Shown here piece after piece: positions 10,400 through 20,400 of a DNA stretch of 64,000 nt. This DNA comes from Jacaranda mimosifolia (taxonomy: Eukaryota > Streptophyta > Magnoliopsida > Lamiales > Bignoniaceae): contig CM032131.1 of NCBI GenBank assembly GCA_018894105.1, forward strand, positions 19,449,578 through 19,513,577, read 5' to 3'. The position numbers and the translations under genes are program-made. Below the pieces are notes generated by a model. The model searched no databases. It saw only the letters and a list, made by a program, of their open reading frames with translations, and had not been told where the DNA came from. Each line of letters starts with the position of its first letter. The first letter of the stretch is position 1.

Positions 10400-10780
10400 A
10401 CCACTTACCCAAAAGATCGACCCGACGACCCACCGTCCTAGCGATCAGTGGGCTCAGCGCCATGGGCTTAGTTTGTGTGTGATTTGAATTGGTGTTAACC
10501 TTTTTCAGGCTGATGACTTGTTGACCCATTTGTTTAGGTTGTTGACATGTCGACCTGTGGGCTCAGCCCCTTGGGCTTGGTTTGCGTATGATTTGAAATG
10601 GTGTTAACCTTTTTCAGGTTGACGACCTGTCGACCCATTTGTTTAGGTTGTCAACCTATGGGCTCAGCCCCTTGGGCTTGGTTTGCGTATGATTTGAAAT
10701 AATGTTAACCTTTTTTAGGCTGACGACCTGTCGACCCATTTCTTTAGGTTGTTGACCTGTTTCTACCCTTTGCAAATGCG
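10400..10780 (-). repeat. Tandem repeat array of element B, unit 101-109 bp, about 3 copies
   Basis: The word GGGCTCAGC begins at 10450, 10559 and 10660, giving periods of 109 and 101 bp. Each copy continues with 'GGGCTT(A/G)GTTTG', 'GTGTTAACCTTTTT(C)AGG' and 'GACCCATTTGTTTAGGTTG'. The first copy is the most diverged; the two later copies are nearly identical over most of their length apart from an 8-bp length difference. Like the array in element A, it lies between the end of pol and the end of the antisense ORF, but the unit sequence is different. Confidence 0.8.
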
Positions 10781-10916
10781 ATCTATGTTCTTACCTCAAG
10801 CCTACACTAGTGACAAACCTAGAATAGATAGAATATGGTGACATATATGGTCCAAAAAGAGGTAGGTTAGTACAATGAAGCAGAACAATAAACACCAAAT
10901 CTAAAGGCCATGAGCT

Positions 10917-11999
10917 TCAAGTGTAAAATTTCTTCAGATTTTGTATTCCCCATGGTCGCGGGAGATCTCTCCCATCCAGAGTTTGCAACCTGTAAGTGCC
11001 ATTTTTCTCCAGCTTCATGACTTTAAAAGGTCCCGCCCAGTTGGGATCTAACTTACCAGCATGTCTGGATACCTCGACCTTTTTCAGCACCAAATCTCCA
11101 ACCTCTAGACTTTTAGCTTTCACCTTCTTGTTGTAGTTTTTTGCCATCTGTCTCTTTTGCAAAAGGATTCATCGTGCTACGGCATTCTTTGTTTCCTTCA
11201 TGATGTCCAGGTCGAAAGTTCGCTCCTTGGCATTGTCTTGCTGGTCAAACTCCTGTACTCTAAAGGTCTCTAATCCAATTTCCGCTGGGATTACTGCTTC
11301 CGCCCCATAGACCAGTTGGAACAGTGTTTCTCCCATTGAGACTTTTGGGGTCTTCTATATGCCTATAGTACTCCTGGGAGTTCGTCCACCCATGCACTTT
11401 TTGCACCATCCAACCTTTTCTGCAAGTTGTCCAAGAGGGTTTTGTTGGTTTTCTCTGTTTGACCATTAGCCCGAGGATGCCCTACTGATGTAAAGTTCTG
11501 TTGTATCTTCATTTCCTCGCAACATTCTATAATCTTTCTCCTTTGGAATTGGGTGTTGTTGTCTAAAATGAGGATTCTGGGGATCCCAAAGCTACATACT
11601 ATGTTTTTCCAGAGGAAATTCACGACCTCTCCTTCCGATATCTTCACTACTGTTTCCACGTCCACCCATTTACTGAAATACTCAACAGCAACAATATCGT
11701 ACCTCTTCTGACCCCTTGTCGATGGGAAAGGTCCCATGATGTCCATCCCCTATATGTCAAAAGGGTATGAAATCTTTATCGGCTTTATTTTAGCTCCCAA
11801 TTTGTGGATCAGATTAGTGTAAAGTTGGCATTCTCGACATCTTTTAGCAAACTCAGTAGCATCCTTCACCATGGTAGGCCAAAAATACCCTTGCCTAAGA
11901 ATTTTTTGAGCCAGCGCAAGACCTCCCGAGTGATTTCCACAACTGCCTTGTGTATCTCCCTCAGCACATACTTTACTTGGTCTGCAATTAAACACCTCA
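10917..11999 (-). pseudogene. Integrase of element B, frameshifted but with catalytic residues kept
   Basis: The zinc-binding region is split by a frameshift near 11960: the first His sits in the RT frame ('YVLREIH'), while the second His and both Cys are in the next frame ('GNHSGG ... EFAKRCRECQ'). The catalytic core (11746-11363) has 'MDIMGPFPS', 'FGIPRILILDNN' and 'GHPRANGQTEKTNK', so D, D and E are all present. A second frameshift near 11350 leads to 'MGETLFQLVYGAEAVIP', one stop near 11163, and the GPY/F module 'DPNWAGPFKVMKLEKNG'. It ends 'QNLKKFYT' with the stop at 10917-10919. Confidence 0.85.
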
Positions 12000-12660
12000 A
12001 AAGTGGTCCGCTGAAAGACCTTTTATATAGCTCTCATTTCCATATCGTGAACCTTGGCACTAGCCTCCTCATTCTTCTAGCTGCTACGGCGCCTTTCGGG
12101 AGGTCTTCATCTTTCAGATAAGATATAATTTCTTTCTTCCATTTATCTCGTTCGGGATCAGATGACTCCAAAACCATAATCTCTTTCCCAGAAGCCTTTC
12201 GGTCACAAATAGCTAGATCCTTTTACATAATGATCGTCACCCTCTTTATTCTAAGCCCACTGATCATGTTAGCAAACTTGGACAAAGAATCAACCTTCTC
12301 ATTTTCAGCTCTAGGTATCTGTACCATCTGAAACCTCTCCATCTGCCTTATCAAGGCTTTCACTTTCTCCAAGTATTTTCTCATTGTTTCTTCTTTGGCC
12401 TCGTATATGCCATTGAATTAGTTGGCAATCAGTTGTGAATCTGTATACATAATAAGGTCTTTAACTTGTAACTCCCTTGCCATGGTGAGTGCTGCTACAA
12501 CGGCCTTGTATTCTGCTTCGTTATTAGTTACTTGGAACTGAAGCTTTAGAGCGAAATCTAATTCGTCTCCCAATGGATTTCTGAACCAGATTATGGTGCC
12601 TCCTCTACGGGCCATAGACGACCCATTGACATGTACTAACCATCGACTGATTTTTTACCT
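12000..12660 (-). pseudogene. RNase H and connection domain of element B
   Basis: The RNase H fold is seen as 'WLVHVNGSSMARRGG' (the catalytic Asp is Asn), 'VTNNEAEYKAVVAAL' (Glu present) and 'IMYTDSQLIAN' (Asp present), followed after a stop at 12418 by 'RAENEKVDSLSKFAN'. Just upstream (12640-12770) the frame is disturbed by two compensating shifts. The segment 12000-12250 links RNase H to integrase and has two stops. It belongs to the same reading frame as RT. Confidence 0.8.
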
Positions 12661-12774
12661 CCGTAGGTGGTTCTAATTTCTCTTCTCCTATCTCTGCCAA
12701 AAAATTAGCTAATACTTGTGTCTTCATAGCAGTTCTACTCTAAATTCCACAGAAAATTCACTTAACTCCACAAC

Positions 12775-14275
12775 CTACTTTACCAGTCTCCCCGATAAGT
12801 CAGGCTTCTGCAGTATCTCTCTCAAAGGCTGGTTAGTCAAGACCACTACATGGTGAGCCTGAAAGTAAGGTCTCAACTTTCTTGCAGTTGTAATCAATGC
12901 CAGTGCGAATCTCTCGATCTCACTATATCTCTTCTCTGCTCCCTGCAAGACCTTACTAATATAGTACACAGGCTTATGGTACTTTCCTACAGCCTTTGTT
13001 ATTACCGAACTCAGGACCTCCTTCGTTACCGATATGTACAAATACAAGGTTTCACCCACCTCGGGTTTCTGCAAGAGGGACGACGAACTGAGATACTTTT
13101 TCAGATCTCGAAATGCTCGCTCGCATTCCTCTGTCCAAATGAAATCTTTGAGGTTTCTTAACGTTTTGAAGAAATGTAAGCTTCTTTCCGCTATTCGTGC
13201 TATAAACCTTGCTAGTGAAACTATGTGACCTGTTAGCTGCTGGACCTCTCTGGCCCTACTGGGAGACGGCATTTGCAGTATCGCCCTGATCTTTTCTGGG
13301 TTGGCTTCTATTCCCCGCTTAGTGACCATGTATCCCAAAAATTTTCCTCCTCGGACCCCAAACGTGCATTTAGCATGATTCAATTTTAAGCCATATTGGC
13401 GTATGATATTGAATGTTTTCCTCAAATATTCTATGTGTTCTTCTTCTTTTACGCTCTTAACTAACATATCATCCACGTACACTTCTATGGTCTAACCTAT
13501 TTGGTCCTTAAACATCTTGTTAACCAATCTCTGATAGGTCACACCCGCATTCTTTAGCCCAAAAAGCATAACCCTATAACAATAGACTCCACTTTCAACC
13601 ACAAATGCAGTTTTGTCCATGTCCTCTGGGGCCATATGTATTTGGTGGTATCCCTGATAAGCGTCCATCATGCTTAGAAGAGCACAACCAGTGGTTGAAT
13701 TGACCAATGCGTCTATCCTGGGCAAAGGATAGGAATCCTTGGGGCATGCCTTGTTTAGATAGGTGTAATCAGTGCACATTCTCCATCTCCCTCTGGTCTT
13801 TGGGACTACCACCACGTTAGATAACCACTTTGTGAACTGCACTTCCACTATGAAACCTACCTCCAGCAACTTCCTGACCTCCTCCTCGATAACTCAATTT
13901 CTCTTAGCTCCAAAGCTACGCTTCTTTTGTCAGACTGGTCGGGCATTTGGGTCAACATTTAGATTATGGACCATGACCCTGGGGTCTATTCCTTTAAAAT
14001 CTGTAGGTCCCCATGCAAAGACATCTACATTTTCCCTGAGGAACTCCACCATCAACATCTCTGACTGAGGGCTCATCTGGGTCCCTATTTTGGTGGTCTT
14101 ACCTGTGTCTCCCGATCGTAGCTCTATTTGTTTGTAGTCTAACGGTTCCATCATTCTTCTTTTGTTGTCCTCTTGATTGACACATATAGGGAGCTCTAGT
14201 TGTCCATCTGCCTCCACTTGTATCGCCTTTTTCTCCTCTTGTTTTGTCTTTGTTAGAGACACATTATAACATACC
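12775..14275 (-). pseudogene. Reverse transcriptase of element B
   Basis: One frame from about 14265 to 12775, interrupted by stops near 13929, 13890 and 13490. The order is 'DTGKTTKIGTQMS', 'FLRENVDVFAW', 'WLSNVVVVPK', 'MCTDYTYLNKACPKDSYPLPRI', 'DAYQGYHQI', 'PFGLKNAG'-type ('LFGLKNAGVTYQRLVNKMF'), the catalytic 'VYVDDML', 'KLNHAKCTFGV', 'GKFLGYMV' and the connection with 'YYISKVLQGAEKRY'. All RT fingers and palm motifs are in place, so this is the best preserved gypsy domain in the window. A frameshift near 14265 separates it from gag-protease. Confidence 0.9.
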
Positions 14276-14360
14276 CGAGCTGTCCTCTGATCACACGTAC
14301 CTCACCTATCCCTGTCTTGATGGGGAATTTCATTTTTAGAAGATAAATGGACACGACTGC

Positions 14361-15023
14361 CTAAAAAAGGTTAAGGCTCGATCGACCTAATACCACATTA
14401 TAAGCAAATGGACAGTCCACCACTAGGTATTTCAGCATCACAGTTTTCCTCCTAGGCTCAACTCCCAAAGACGTAGGGAGGTCGACAGTTCCTAATGGTA
14501 CAACCTCAAACCCGCCAAAACCAACCAATGGCATGTTGATAGGTCGGACGGTGGTGACATCTAAGTCCATTTTTTTCAGCGTGCTCATTATATCCATCGA
14601 GCTATCAATATCTACCAATACTTTTTGCATCGAGAAATTTGCTATATCCACAGTTATTACCATGGGGTCATCATGAAGTTGTACTACTCCTTCAAGGTCA
14701 TTATGGTCGAAAGTAATAGGCCCTACATCCTTTTCCAGGGTGAAAACGTGTGGATTTCTCCGAACCACACGAGCATACTTCTTCTGAGCATTTCTGGAGT
14801 CTCCGCAAGTGGGCCCTCTTGCAATCATATTTATGATGCCTTTCTTTGGGAGGTTATCATCATTACATGGAGCCTGACTCCTTTCAACGTCTTGACATTT
14901 TCCAGGTCTATAATATCTTCTTCGAGGGCTTCGAGAATGACTCCTGGAGTGACCTCTATGATGTTCTCCCCTATAGGACCTCTTCTTAGAATTCCCACGC
15001 GGATGTTGCACAAACTCTTTCAA
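14361..15023 (-). pseudogene. Aspartic protease region of element B
   Basis: It continues the gag frame after a stop at 15030. An Arg/Ser-rich stretch at the start is followed by 'FDHNDLEGVVQLHDDPMVIT' and the protease core. The active-site loop reads 'VLVDIDSSMDI' where D-[TN]-G-S-S is expected: the Asp remains but the Gly has become Asp, which should abolish activity. The end of the domain, 'VVLGRSSLNLF', is followed by a stop at 14361-14363 and about 30 more codons that still look like the family. Confidence 0.8.
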
Positions 15024-15029
15024 ATATCC

Positions 15030-16364
15030 CTATCGGATTAACCTTTCAATCTCATCCCTTAAGTGATGGCAATCTTCTGTATCATGCCCCTTATCACTAT
15101 AGAACGCACAATATTGCTTAGAATTTCTCTTATTAGGCATATTCCCCTGCTTTGCTGGCCATCTTATAACCTCCGATGAGGCTATACCAAACATAGCTTG
15201 TGTCCATGTAGTTCGTAAGGGTGTATAGTGATCGAATTTTGGCCAAGGTGGAGACCTCCTACGATCTTTCTCAGATCGAGGTTTGCCCGTCTCCTCTTTC
15301 TTTTGCGACCGCGCTCCCCTTATATTTTTTGACCATTCCTCATCCTTTATAACGTTCATTTCCTCTTCATGCATATATTTTTTCGCCACTTCCATGAGGG
15401 TCTCCACATCCAATGGTGGTTCCCTGGCCAATGCCAACGCCAACGAACCCTTCTTGAGATCGTGAATTAAGATGCTAACCATCATGTCCACATTAAGGTC
15501 AGGCACCTCCAATACTTCATTATTAAAGCGGCTCATAAAAGAACGGAAAGCCACATCCTCCATCTGCCTTATAGTGAAGAGGTATATAGATAGCCTCTTA
15601 GATTTCTTCTTGCTGGCGAAATAATATAAAAATTTTCGACACAACTGGTCATAGGTGACCACGGTCCCAGTTGACAGTGAGGTAAACCACTCTTGTGCCC
15701 GTCCTTACAGGGTAGTGATAAACAACCTACAATTAATGGCATCGAACAAGCCGTACAACTGCATTACATGCTCAAACGTTGTTAAATGTTCTTGGGGGTC
15801 TGAATTTCTATCAAACCTCGGTAAGTCAGGTATCTTGAATCCGACTGGCACTATTTCTAACAAAATCTCCATACTAAAGGGAGATCCTTTCTTTTGCAGA
15901 GTGGATCCCTACTATTCCTTTTTCTTCATTTCCACCAATTTTCTACTTAATCGCTCCACTTGATCACTGATCTCCTACACTGTGGTACGGGTCTGTTCCT
16001 TGGAGTACCGCTCGGACGACCTTCAACATTTATTCCTCGATGTACTCATCACTTTCTCCTCTCTACGTTTCTGATAAGTCCCTTCTTCCCTGGAGTCCTC
16101 TTCACTTCTAACCACCTCTGTCTCCCTTAATCGCTTAGAAGGCTCCTCGCGAAATAATTGCCTTGGGAAAGGAGGCATTAGAAGCGTGCTTGCTAATCTG
16201 CCATTAATAACTCTATTTGTTACAATTTCTACCAGGGCTTGCAACTCTGATCGTGTAATCCCCACCACCAGCTCAGAGGTAGGCACTGAAGGGGCTTGTT
16301 GTAATGAGAGTGAACTGGTTTGAATTTCTGGTGTTCCCACATTCTTGCTCAGAGTCGCCGCCAT
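15030..16364 (-). pseudogene. gag of element B
   Basis: Starts with ATG at 16364 (about 60 bp inside the LTR end). A single frame runs to 15030 with stops near 16023, 15980, 15915 (two together) and 15705. The capsid-like Retrotrans_gag core has 'DPQEHLTTFEHVMQLYG', 'AQEWFTSL', 'TYDQLCRKFLYYFASKKKSK' and 'LSIYLFTIRQMEDVAFRSF'. A zinc-knuckle-like block 'YCAFYSDKGHDTEDC' lies near the end. The ORFs 16364-16023 and 15662-15030 are in the same frame, so only point mutations break it here. Confidence 0.85.
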
Positions 16365-16404
16365 AAACCCAGCTCAGTCAAAGTTCCAAACACTTAATCT
16401 TGTT

Positions 16405-16423
16405 TCCCACAGACGGCGCCTAC
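16405..16423 (-). other. Primer binding site of element B
   Basis: The - strand reads GGCGCCGTCTGTGGGAA a few bases after the LTR end. This is the form typical of TAT-lineage gypsy elements, and the degraded copy in element A is at the matching position. It is usually described as complementary to the 3' end of tRNA-Arg. Confidence 0.7.
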
Positions 16424-16839
16424 TGATGTTGCAGAAAATGACACACAGTATATTTATCAATGGTCAAAGAGTTGACCAAAGACGGGGGCTCAGGTGAGTG
16501 ATATTTTAGCTAAATCAGGTGTCTTGATCGAAAGTTCTTTAGGTTGTGTGGTCGGGTGGTAGGGATATGAGTGATGAAGGTTGTTATCTGATGGCTTTCA
16601 GATGCTCTCTCAGTTAATAAATGAGGGTATTTATAGTGATCCCTTGGTCACTGTGTGTACTATTGCGCCCAACGTGGATGCCTCCCTAAGCTTGCACGTG
16701 TCATAAAATGGAAGGCTAAGATGGTTCCCCGTATGGGCGCGGGTCAGGCAAATGGGTTGACCCACTTAAAAAAGCACAGATCCTTACATGCTAAATGAGA
16801 TGAGGGCACTTATCTCTTTTGAGGAAATCCCCCACATCA
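16424..16839 (-). repeat. 5' LTR of element B (416 bp, proposed limits)
   Basis: On the + strand the segment starts TGATGT and ends ACATCA, a perfect 6-bp inverted pair as expected for LTR ends. A TATA box (TATAAATACC on the - strand, about 16628-16639) lies in its middle. The inner end abuts the primer binding site. The outer end rests on the inverted termini only, since no second LTR is available for comparison. Confidence 0.65.
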
Positions 16840-17949
16840 TGTAGGGAGGCACTAGCTCTTTTTGACTTGATGAGGTGTTTAAGTACTCATTAATGAAATG
16901 TGTTATAGCTTCTATTGTTTTGAATCTGATGAATTATTAAAGATGCTGAATAATAAAGGGGACAGATTTGCCTTGACGCAACAATTGTTGTGTTCTACAC
17001 ATATATTACTTAGCATTAGATGTGGACTCCATTAAAGTACTTCTGCTTTCTGCATTGCTTTTCATTTTTATTTCATTCTTATTTTTTTTGTTATTTGCCT
17101 ATATATATACGTAAAGGGAAGAAAAGCTCACACATGTCAACTTTATATATACATGCAAATTACAAATTGCTCCAGTTATTCTCCATCATCCTTGTTTTCT
17201 GTGTGAGCATCTTAGATGTGATAGATTTTCTGTCTCTACAATATGGTGGGAACTATGATCTTTATATGCAAACGGATATGCTTAAATTTGAGCCAATAAA
17301 AACTATATAATTTAAATTTTACTTTTATATTTAGTTAGTTATATTAATTATGGGAATAATAGTTCTATGTACGAGCACTCCATATATATTTGAGGAACAT
17401 TTGATAATTAAAGGAATTAAACTCTGAAACAATTTGAATGCCGCAAATTTTATATATAACTCCCCAAAGTACCTATTATTTTAGTACTCATTTTTATGGG
17501 AGTCTTGCATACACATTGTACGTGTGCAAGTTGGGCAATTAATAATTAAACTCGGTCATGTGCTTATTTTATGGGTTAAAGTAAATAGTTACACCAATAT
17601 GTTCTATTTATTAAAACTCGTAAAATTTGTCACATACATATCTCAAGTTGGTATTATTATGAATTCTTTTCTGCCAAAAGGAGGTTAGATATGTGTGATA
17701 ATTTGTTTTGTTAGTGCAAAACATACTGATGGGTATGTATTAATCTAAAAGATTTGTTTCCCAAAGGAGACAACTTTTCAACAATTAGTATATCTTTGTA
17801 CCGTTCTTGCATGAAAGACTTTGTGTTTGTGGCATGCTCTGCCCAAAGGGGAGCTTGTCATGACTTAGGAGAACTCTATGAGGAATTAAGTTATATTGTT
17901 CTAAGCTTATTCTTGTTAAATTGTCTATTATTGATGTGGTTTGTTGCAT
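16840..17949. other. Spacer between element B and the copia relic
   Basis: No gene recognised. AT-rich, with only short spurious ORFs (for example 17020-17310, hydrophobic and low complexity). A 5' LTR of the copia element was looked for here by comparison with its 3' LTR (31765-32164) and was not found by eye, so the copia 5' end is either deleted or too diverged. Confidence 0.4.
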
Positions 17950-17959
17950 TTTTATTATT

Positions 17960-18565
17960 TTGGACAGTTACTCTGAATTTAGATAATGGTAGTGCCACTA
18001 TTAAAATATTGAATTGTGGAAATTATAAAAGATTAAAGCGTGAAATAGCTTGCCCTATGATTAGCTTATATTGATATAGTTTCCTGGGATGAGGTTTCTG
18101 ATAATGCTTCCGACGGTGTGAAAAGAGCTTGTGCTCAGTGGGAGAGGTTTAATCGCCTAAGTCTTCTAGCTATGAAAATTCAATTGGAGAGCATTTAGTT
18201 AGTGCACTTCGTGAGATTAATAATGTTAGAGAATTTTCGATGCAGTGGGACAAAGATATCAAACTTCTACTAAGTTTGAGGCTAGAATCTTATAAGTGAT
18301 TCGACAGGTATGAAGTCTAATAATTCTAGCGGGGTCAGAAAGTATATTCTAAAATGGTCATATCTAATTCAAACTAAAATATCTTGATATTTCCCTTTCT
18401 TGATAACTATGTCGTTCATGTTGCTCTCAATTCCTTACTCATGGAATTTATCAAATTAAAGTAGCCTACAATACCCAGTACATAGTATTCTTAACCTTAT
18501 TCCCAAATGTATCTTTGAGGAAGAGAAAATTAAGAGGGAAAGTCAACAAATAGCCTTATTTGTTT
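17960..18565 (+). pseudogene. copia gag (UBN2/DUF4219-like), degraded
   Basis: 'KILNCGNYKRLKREIACPM' resembles the conserved start of plant copia gag proteins (L-x-G-x-N-Y-x-x-W). Further blocks in other frames are 'CAQWERFNRLSLLAMK' and, near 18500, 'IPKCIFEEEKIKRESQQIA', which matches the end of the gag core where an xQEExRxK motif is usual. Frameshifts separate the blocks. Similarity is by eye only, so the exact limits are uncertain. Confidence 0.6.
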
Positions 18566-18574
18566 TTTGGAAAA

Positions 18575-18775
18575 TGTTTTCTACGTATCAACTTTCACTA
18601 TAACTTAATTTCTATTTATGTTTTGGACAATTTGGATTGTGAGATCTCTTTTGGCAAAGGAATAGTTAATTTGATGTTGGACTCGAAAATTATTGGTTGT
18701 AATATTTTGTCCATTGGCATATATATGTTGACTTTGGCTACTAATAAAAAAAAATTCCTTTAATATTAAAAAATA
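18575..18775 (+). pseudogene. copia GAG-pre-integrase domain fragment
   Basis: The frame at 18590-18763 reads 'NLISIYVLDNLDCEISFGKG' and 'LDSKIIGCNILSIGIYMLTL', the typical RNLISV..L...G....F..G pattern of the domain that precedes integrase in Ty1/copia polyproteins. It follows the gag end with almost no gap, which means the zinc knuckle and protease have been deleted. Confidence 0.65.
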
Positions 18776-18949
18776 GTGTCTAAAAGACCTTAAATAATGA
18801 TGATCCATCCATATCATAGCATAGGCATTTTAGCCATATTTCTAAAAATAGGATGAAAGACTGATAAAAAATGGGGGCATTCTTTCTAATCTTACCTTTG
18901 GAGATATGAAAATTTGTGTTAGGGCAAATTAACATGATAAGACTCCGTA

Positions 18950-19574
18950 GCATATGGGACCATTTGCCAAATATTTACAAGAATATAAAATTGTTGCTCA
19001 ATATATCATACATGGGAGTCCTAAGCAAAATGTTGTAGCTAAAAGGCGTAATTACACCCTAGCTGAGATGATGAGGAGCATGATGAGCTAATATGAGTTA
19101 CCTAAGTTTCTTTGGGGTGAATCCATAAGAACTGTTCGTGTCCCTAGCAAATCAGTTCCAAAAACACCTTTTGAATTGTGGGTTGGTAGGAAGCCTAGTG
19201 TAAACCATTTTCATGTGTGGGCATGTCCTGCTGAGGTTAGAATTTATAACCCTTTTGAGAGAAAGACTGGTCCCAAATTTACTCGTGGTTACTTCATTAG
19301 GTATCCAGATCATTCTAAAGGATATAAATTCTTTTGTCCTTCGCGTGGAACTCGAGTACTTAAGTCTTAGGCAGCTAAGTTCTCAGAGCATGATATACTT
19401 GATAGGGGTAAATATTCTCATCGTAGAATTGTTGATATCAGGTTGAATCTGTTACACTTGCCTTACTCACTGCATATGAAATTTAGGATCCTAATGAACT
19501 AGTAGCTATACTTAATGCTAATGTGAAGGCGAATTTGAATATTAATCCACCTCAAAATCATGTCCATCAAAAGC
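18950..19574 (+). pseudogene. copia integrase (C-terminal half of core and linker), degraded
   Basis: 'YIIHGSPKQNVVAKRRNYTL' matches the copia motif GTPQQNGVAERRNRTL, with the catalytic Glu changed to Lys. It is followed by 'AEMMRSMMS', 'PSKSVPKTPFELWVGRKPS', 'HFHVWACPAEVR' and 'RGYFIRYPDHSKGYKFFCPS'. Stops lie near 19089 and at 19368. The first half of the core with the two Asp residues is not recognisable. The coding similarity breaks at 19574, where the CACTA element begins, and resumes in register at 29571-29573. Confidence 0.8.
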
Positions 19575-20400
19575 CACTACAAGAAAAAATGGTTTCAGCA
19601 ATCATTGTCATTAGTCGCTAAAAGTAAAAAAATGGTTGCTAAAATTTATAGGGACCAAAATAAAGATGGTTGTAGGTGGTCACAATAGAGTAGCTACTAA
19701 AAGTGCTCGGTGACGAATTATTAACTTGGACGCTAAAAATACATATTTAGTGACCATCTAATAATGGTTAGTAACGGTGGAAAAATCATCGACATATTTT
19801 TTATTCGCTAATGTAAAAGTTCGTGGTCACTATAACATTGACATAGTTGTTGTAGGTACGCACACAATGACCACATCTTTTGGTTGGTAAAAATGGATTC
19901 TTTAGCAACCAAATCATTAGTTGCAATGACTTTTAGATAGTTGCAATAATTATGTTATTTAACATGTTTTAGCGACAACATTGCGACGATAAAACATAAT
20001 TGCTAAAGACGTTTTAGCGACAAAATAATTGGTTGCAATAATTTTAATATTGTCGCAAGACTTATTGCATTTGTTATGATTTAGTAACCAAAAGTATAGC
20101 TACTAGTCGCTAATATATTACTTATTAGAAACCAAATACTAATTGGAGATAATTTCAATTGGTTGCTTATGTGTATATTTAGCAACCAAATAGTGGCCAC
20201 AAAAGTAGTCTGAAATGATTGCTAATATGTACTTTTATGCCAATAAATGATTGCCAAACAATTTGAGTTGAAATAGGTTCAAGATATATTATAAATCAAA
20301 ATGGGATTACAAGTGAAGAGTACTTGCGCCAAATAAAAATAAGGAAGTACTTACTTCCCTTACAATATTTTCGAAATAAAGAAAAATTGCCAACTAATCT
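19575..20400 (+). repeat. Left terminal and subterminal repeat region of the CACTA element
   Basis: The region begins with the CACTA terminus and carries repeated, variably oriented copies of a TTAGCAACCA/TAGCGAC-type word, the presumed transposase binding sites. Beyond these, 20270-20400 is an inverted copy of 28900-29030: a shared block of the form 'AAGGAAGTAAGTAC(G/T)TCC' and the word TATATCCTGAAC/GTTCAAGATATA recur on opposite strands. Inverted similarity therefore reaches about 0.7-0.8 kb into the element. Confidence 0.75.

Larger units (their letters stand above)
7690..16839 (-). mobile_element. Ty3/gypsy TAT-lineage retrotransposon relic, element B (3' LTR missing)
   Basis: On the - strand the order is LTR (16839-16424), primer binding site, gag-protease in one frame (16364-14361), RT-RNase H in a second frame (about 14265-11950), integrase in two further frames (about 11995-10917), tandem repeats (about 10400-10780), and an ORF on the opposite (+) strand (about 7690-9891). 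Domains are better preserved than in A, with the YVDD motif and the integrase DDE residues intact, but there are over ten in-frame stops and three frameshifts. No 3' LTR is found before 7690. Confidence 0.85.

Noticed and set aside
11804..12121. 105-codon ORF on the + strand
   Set aside because: Complement of the integrase zinc-binding region of element B; no motif of its own.
14625..15041. 138-codon ORF on the + strand
   Set aside because: Antisense shadow of the element B protease and gag end, which have clear family motifs on the - strand.
16840..17949. 5' LTR of the copia element
   Set aside because: No segment here resembles the 400-bp 3' LTR (31765-32164) by eye; no TGTTGGAAT start or CTAACA end before a primer binding site was found.
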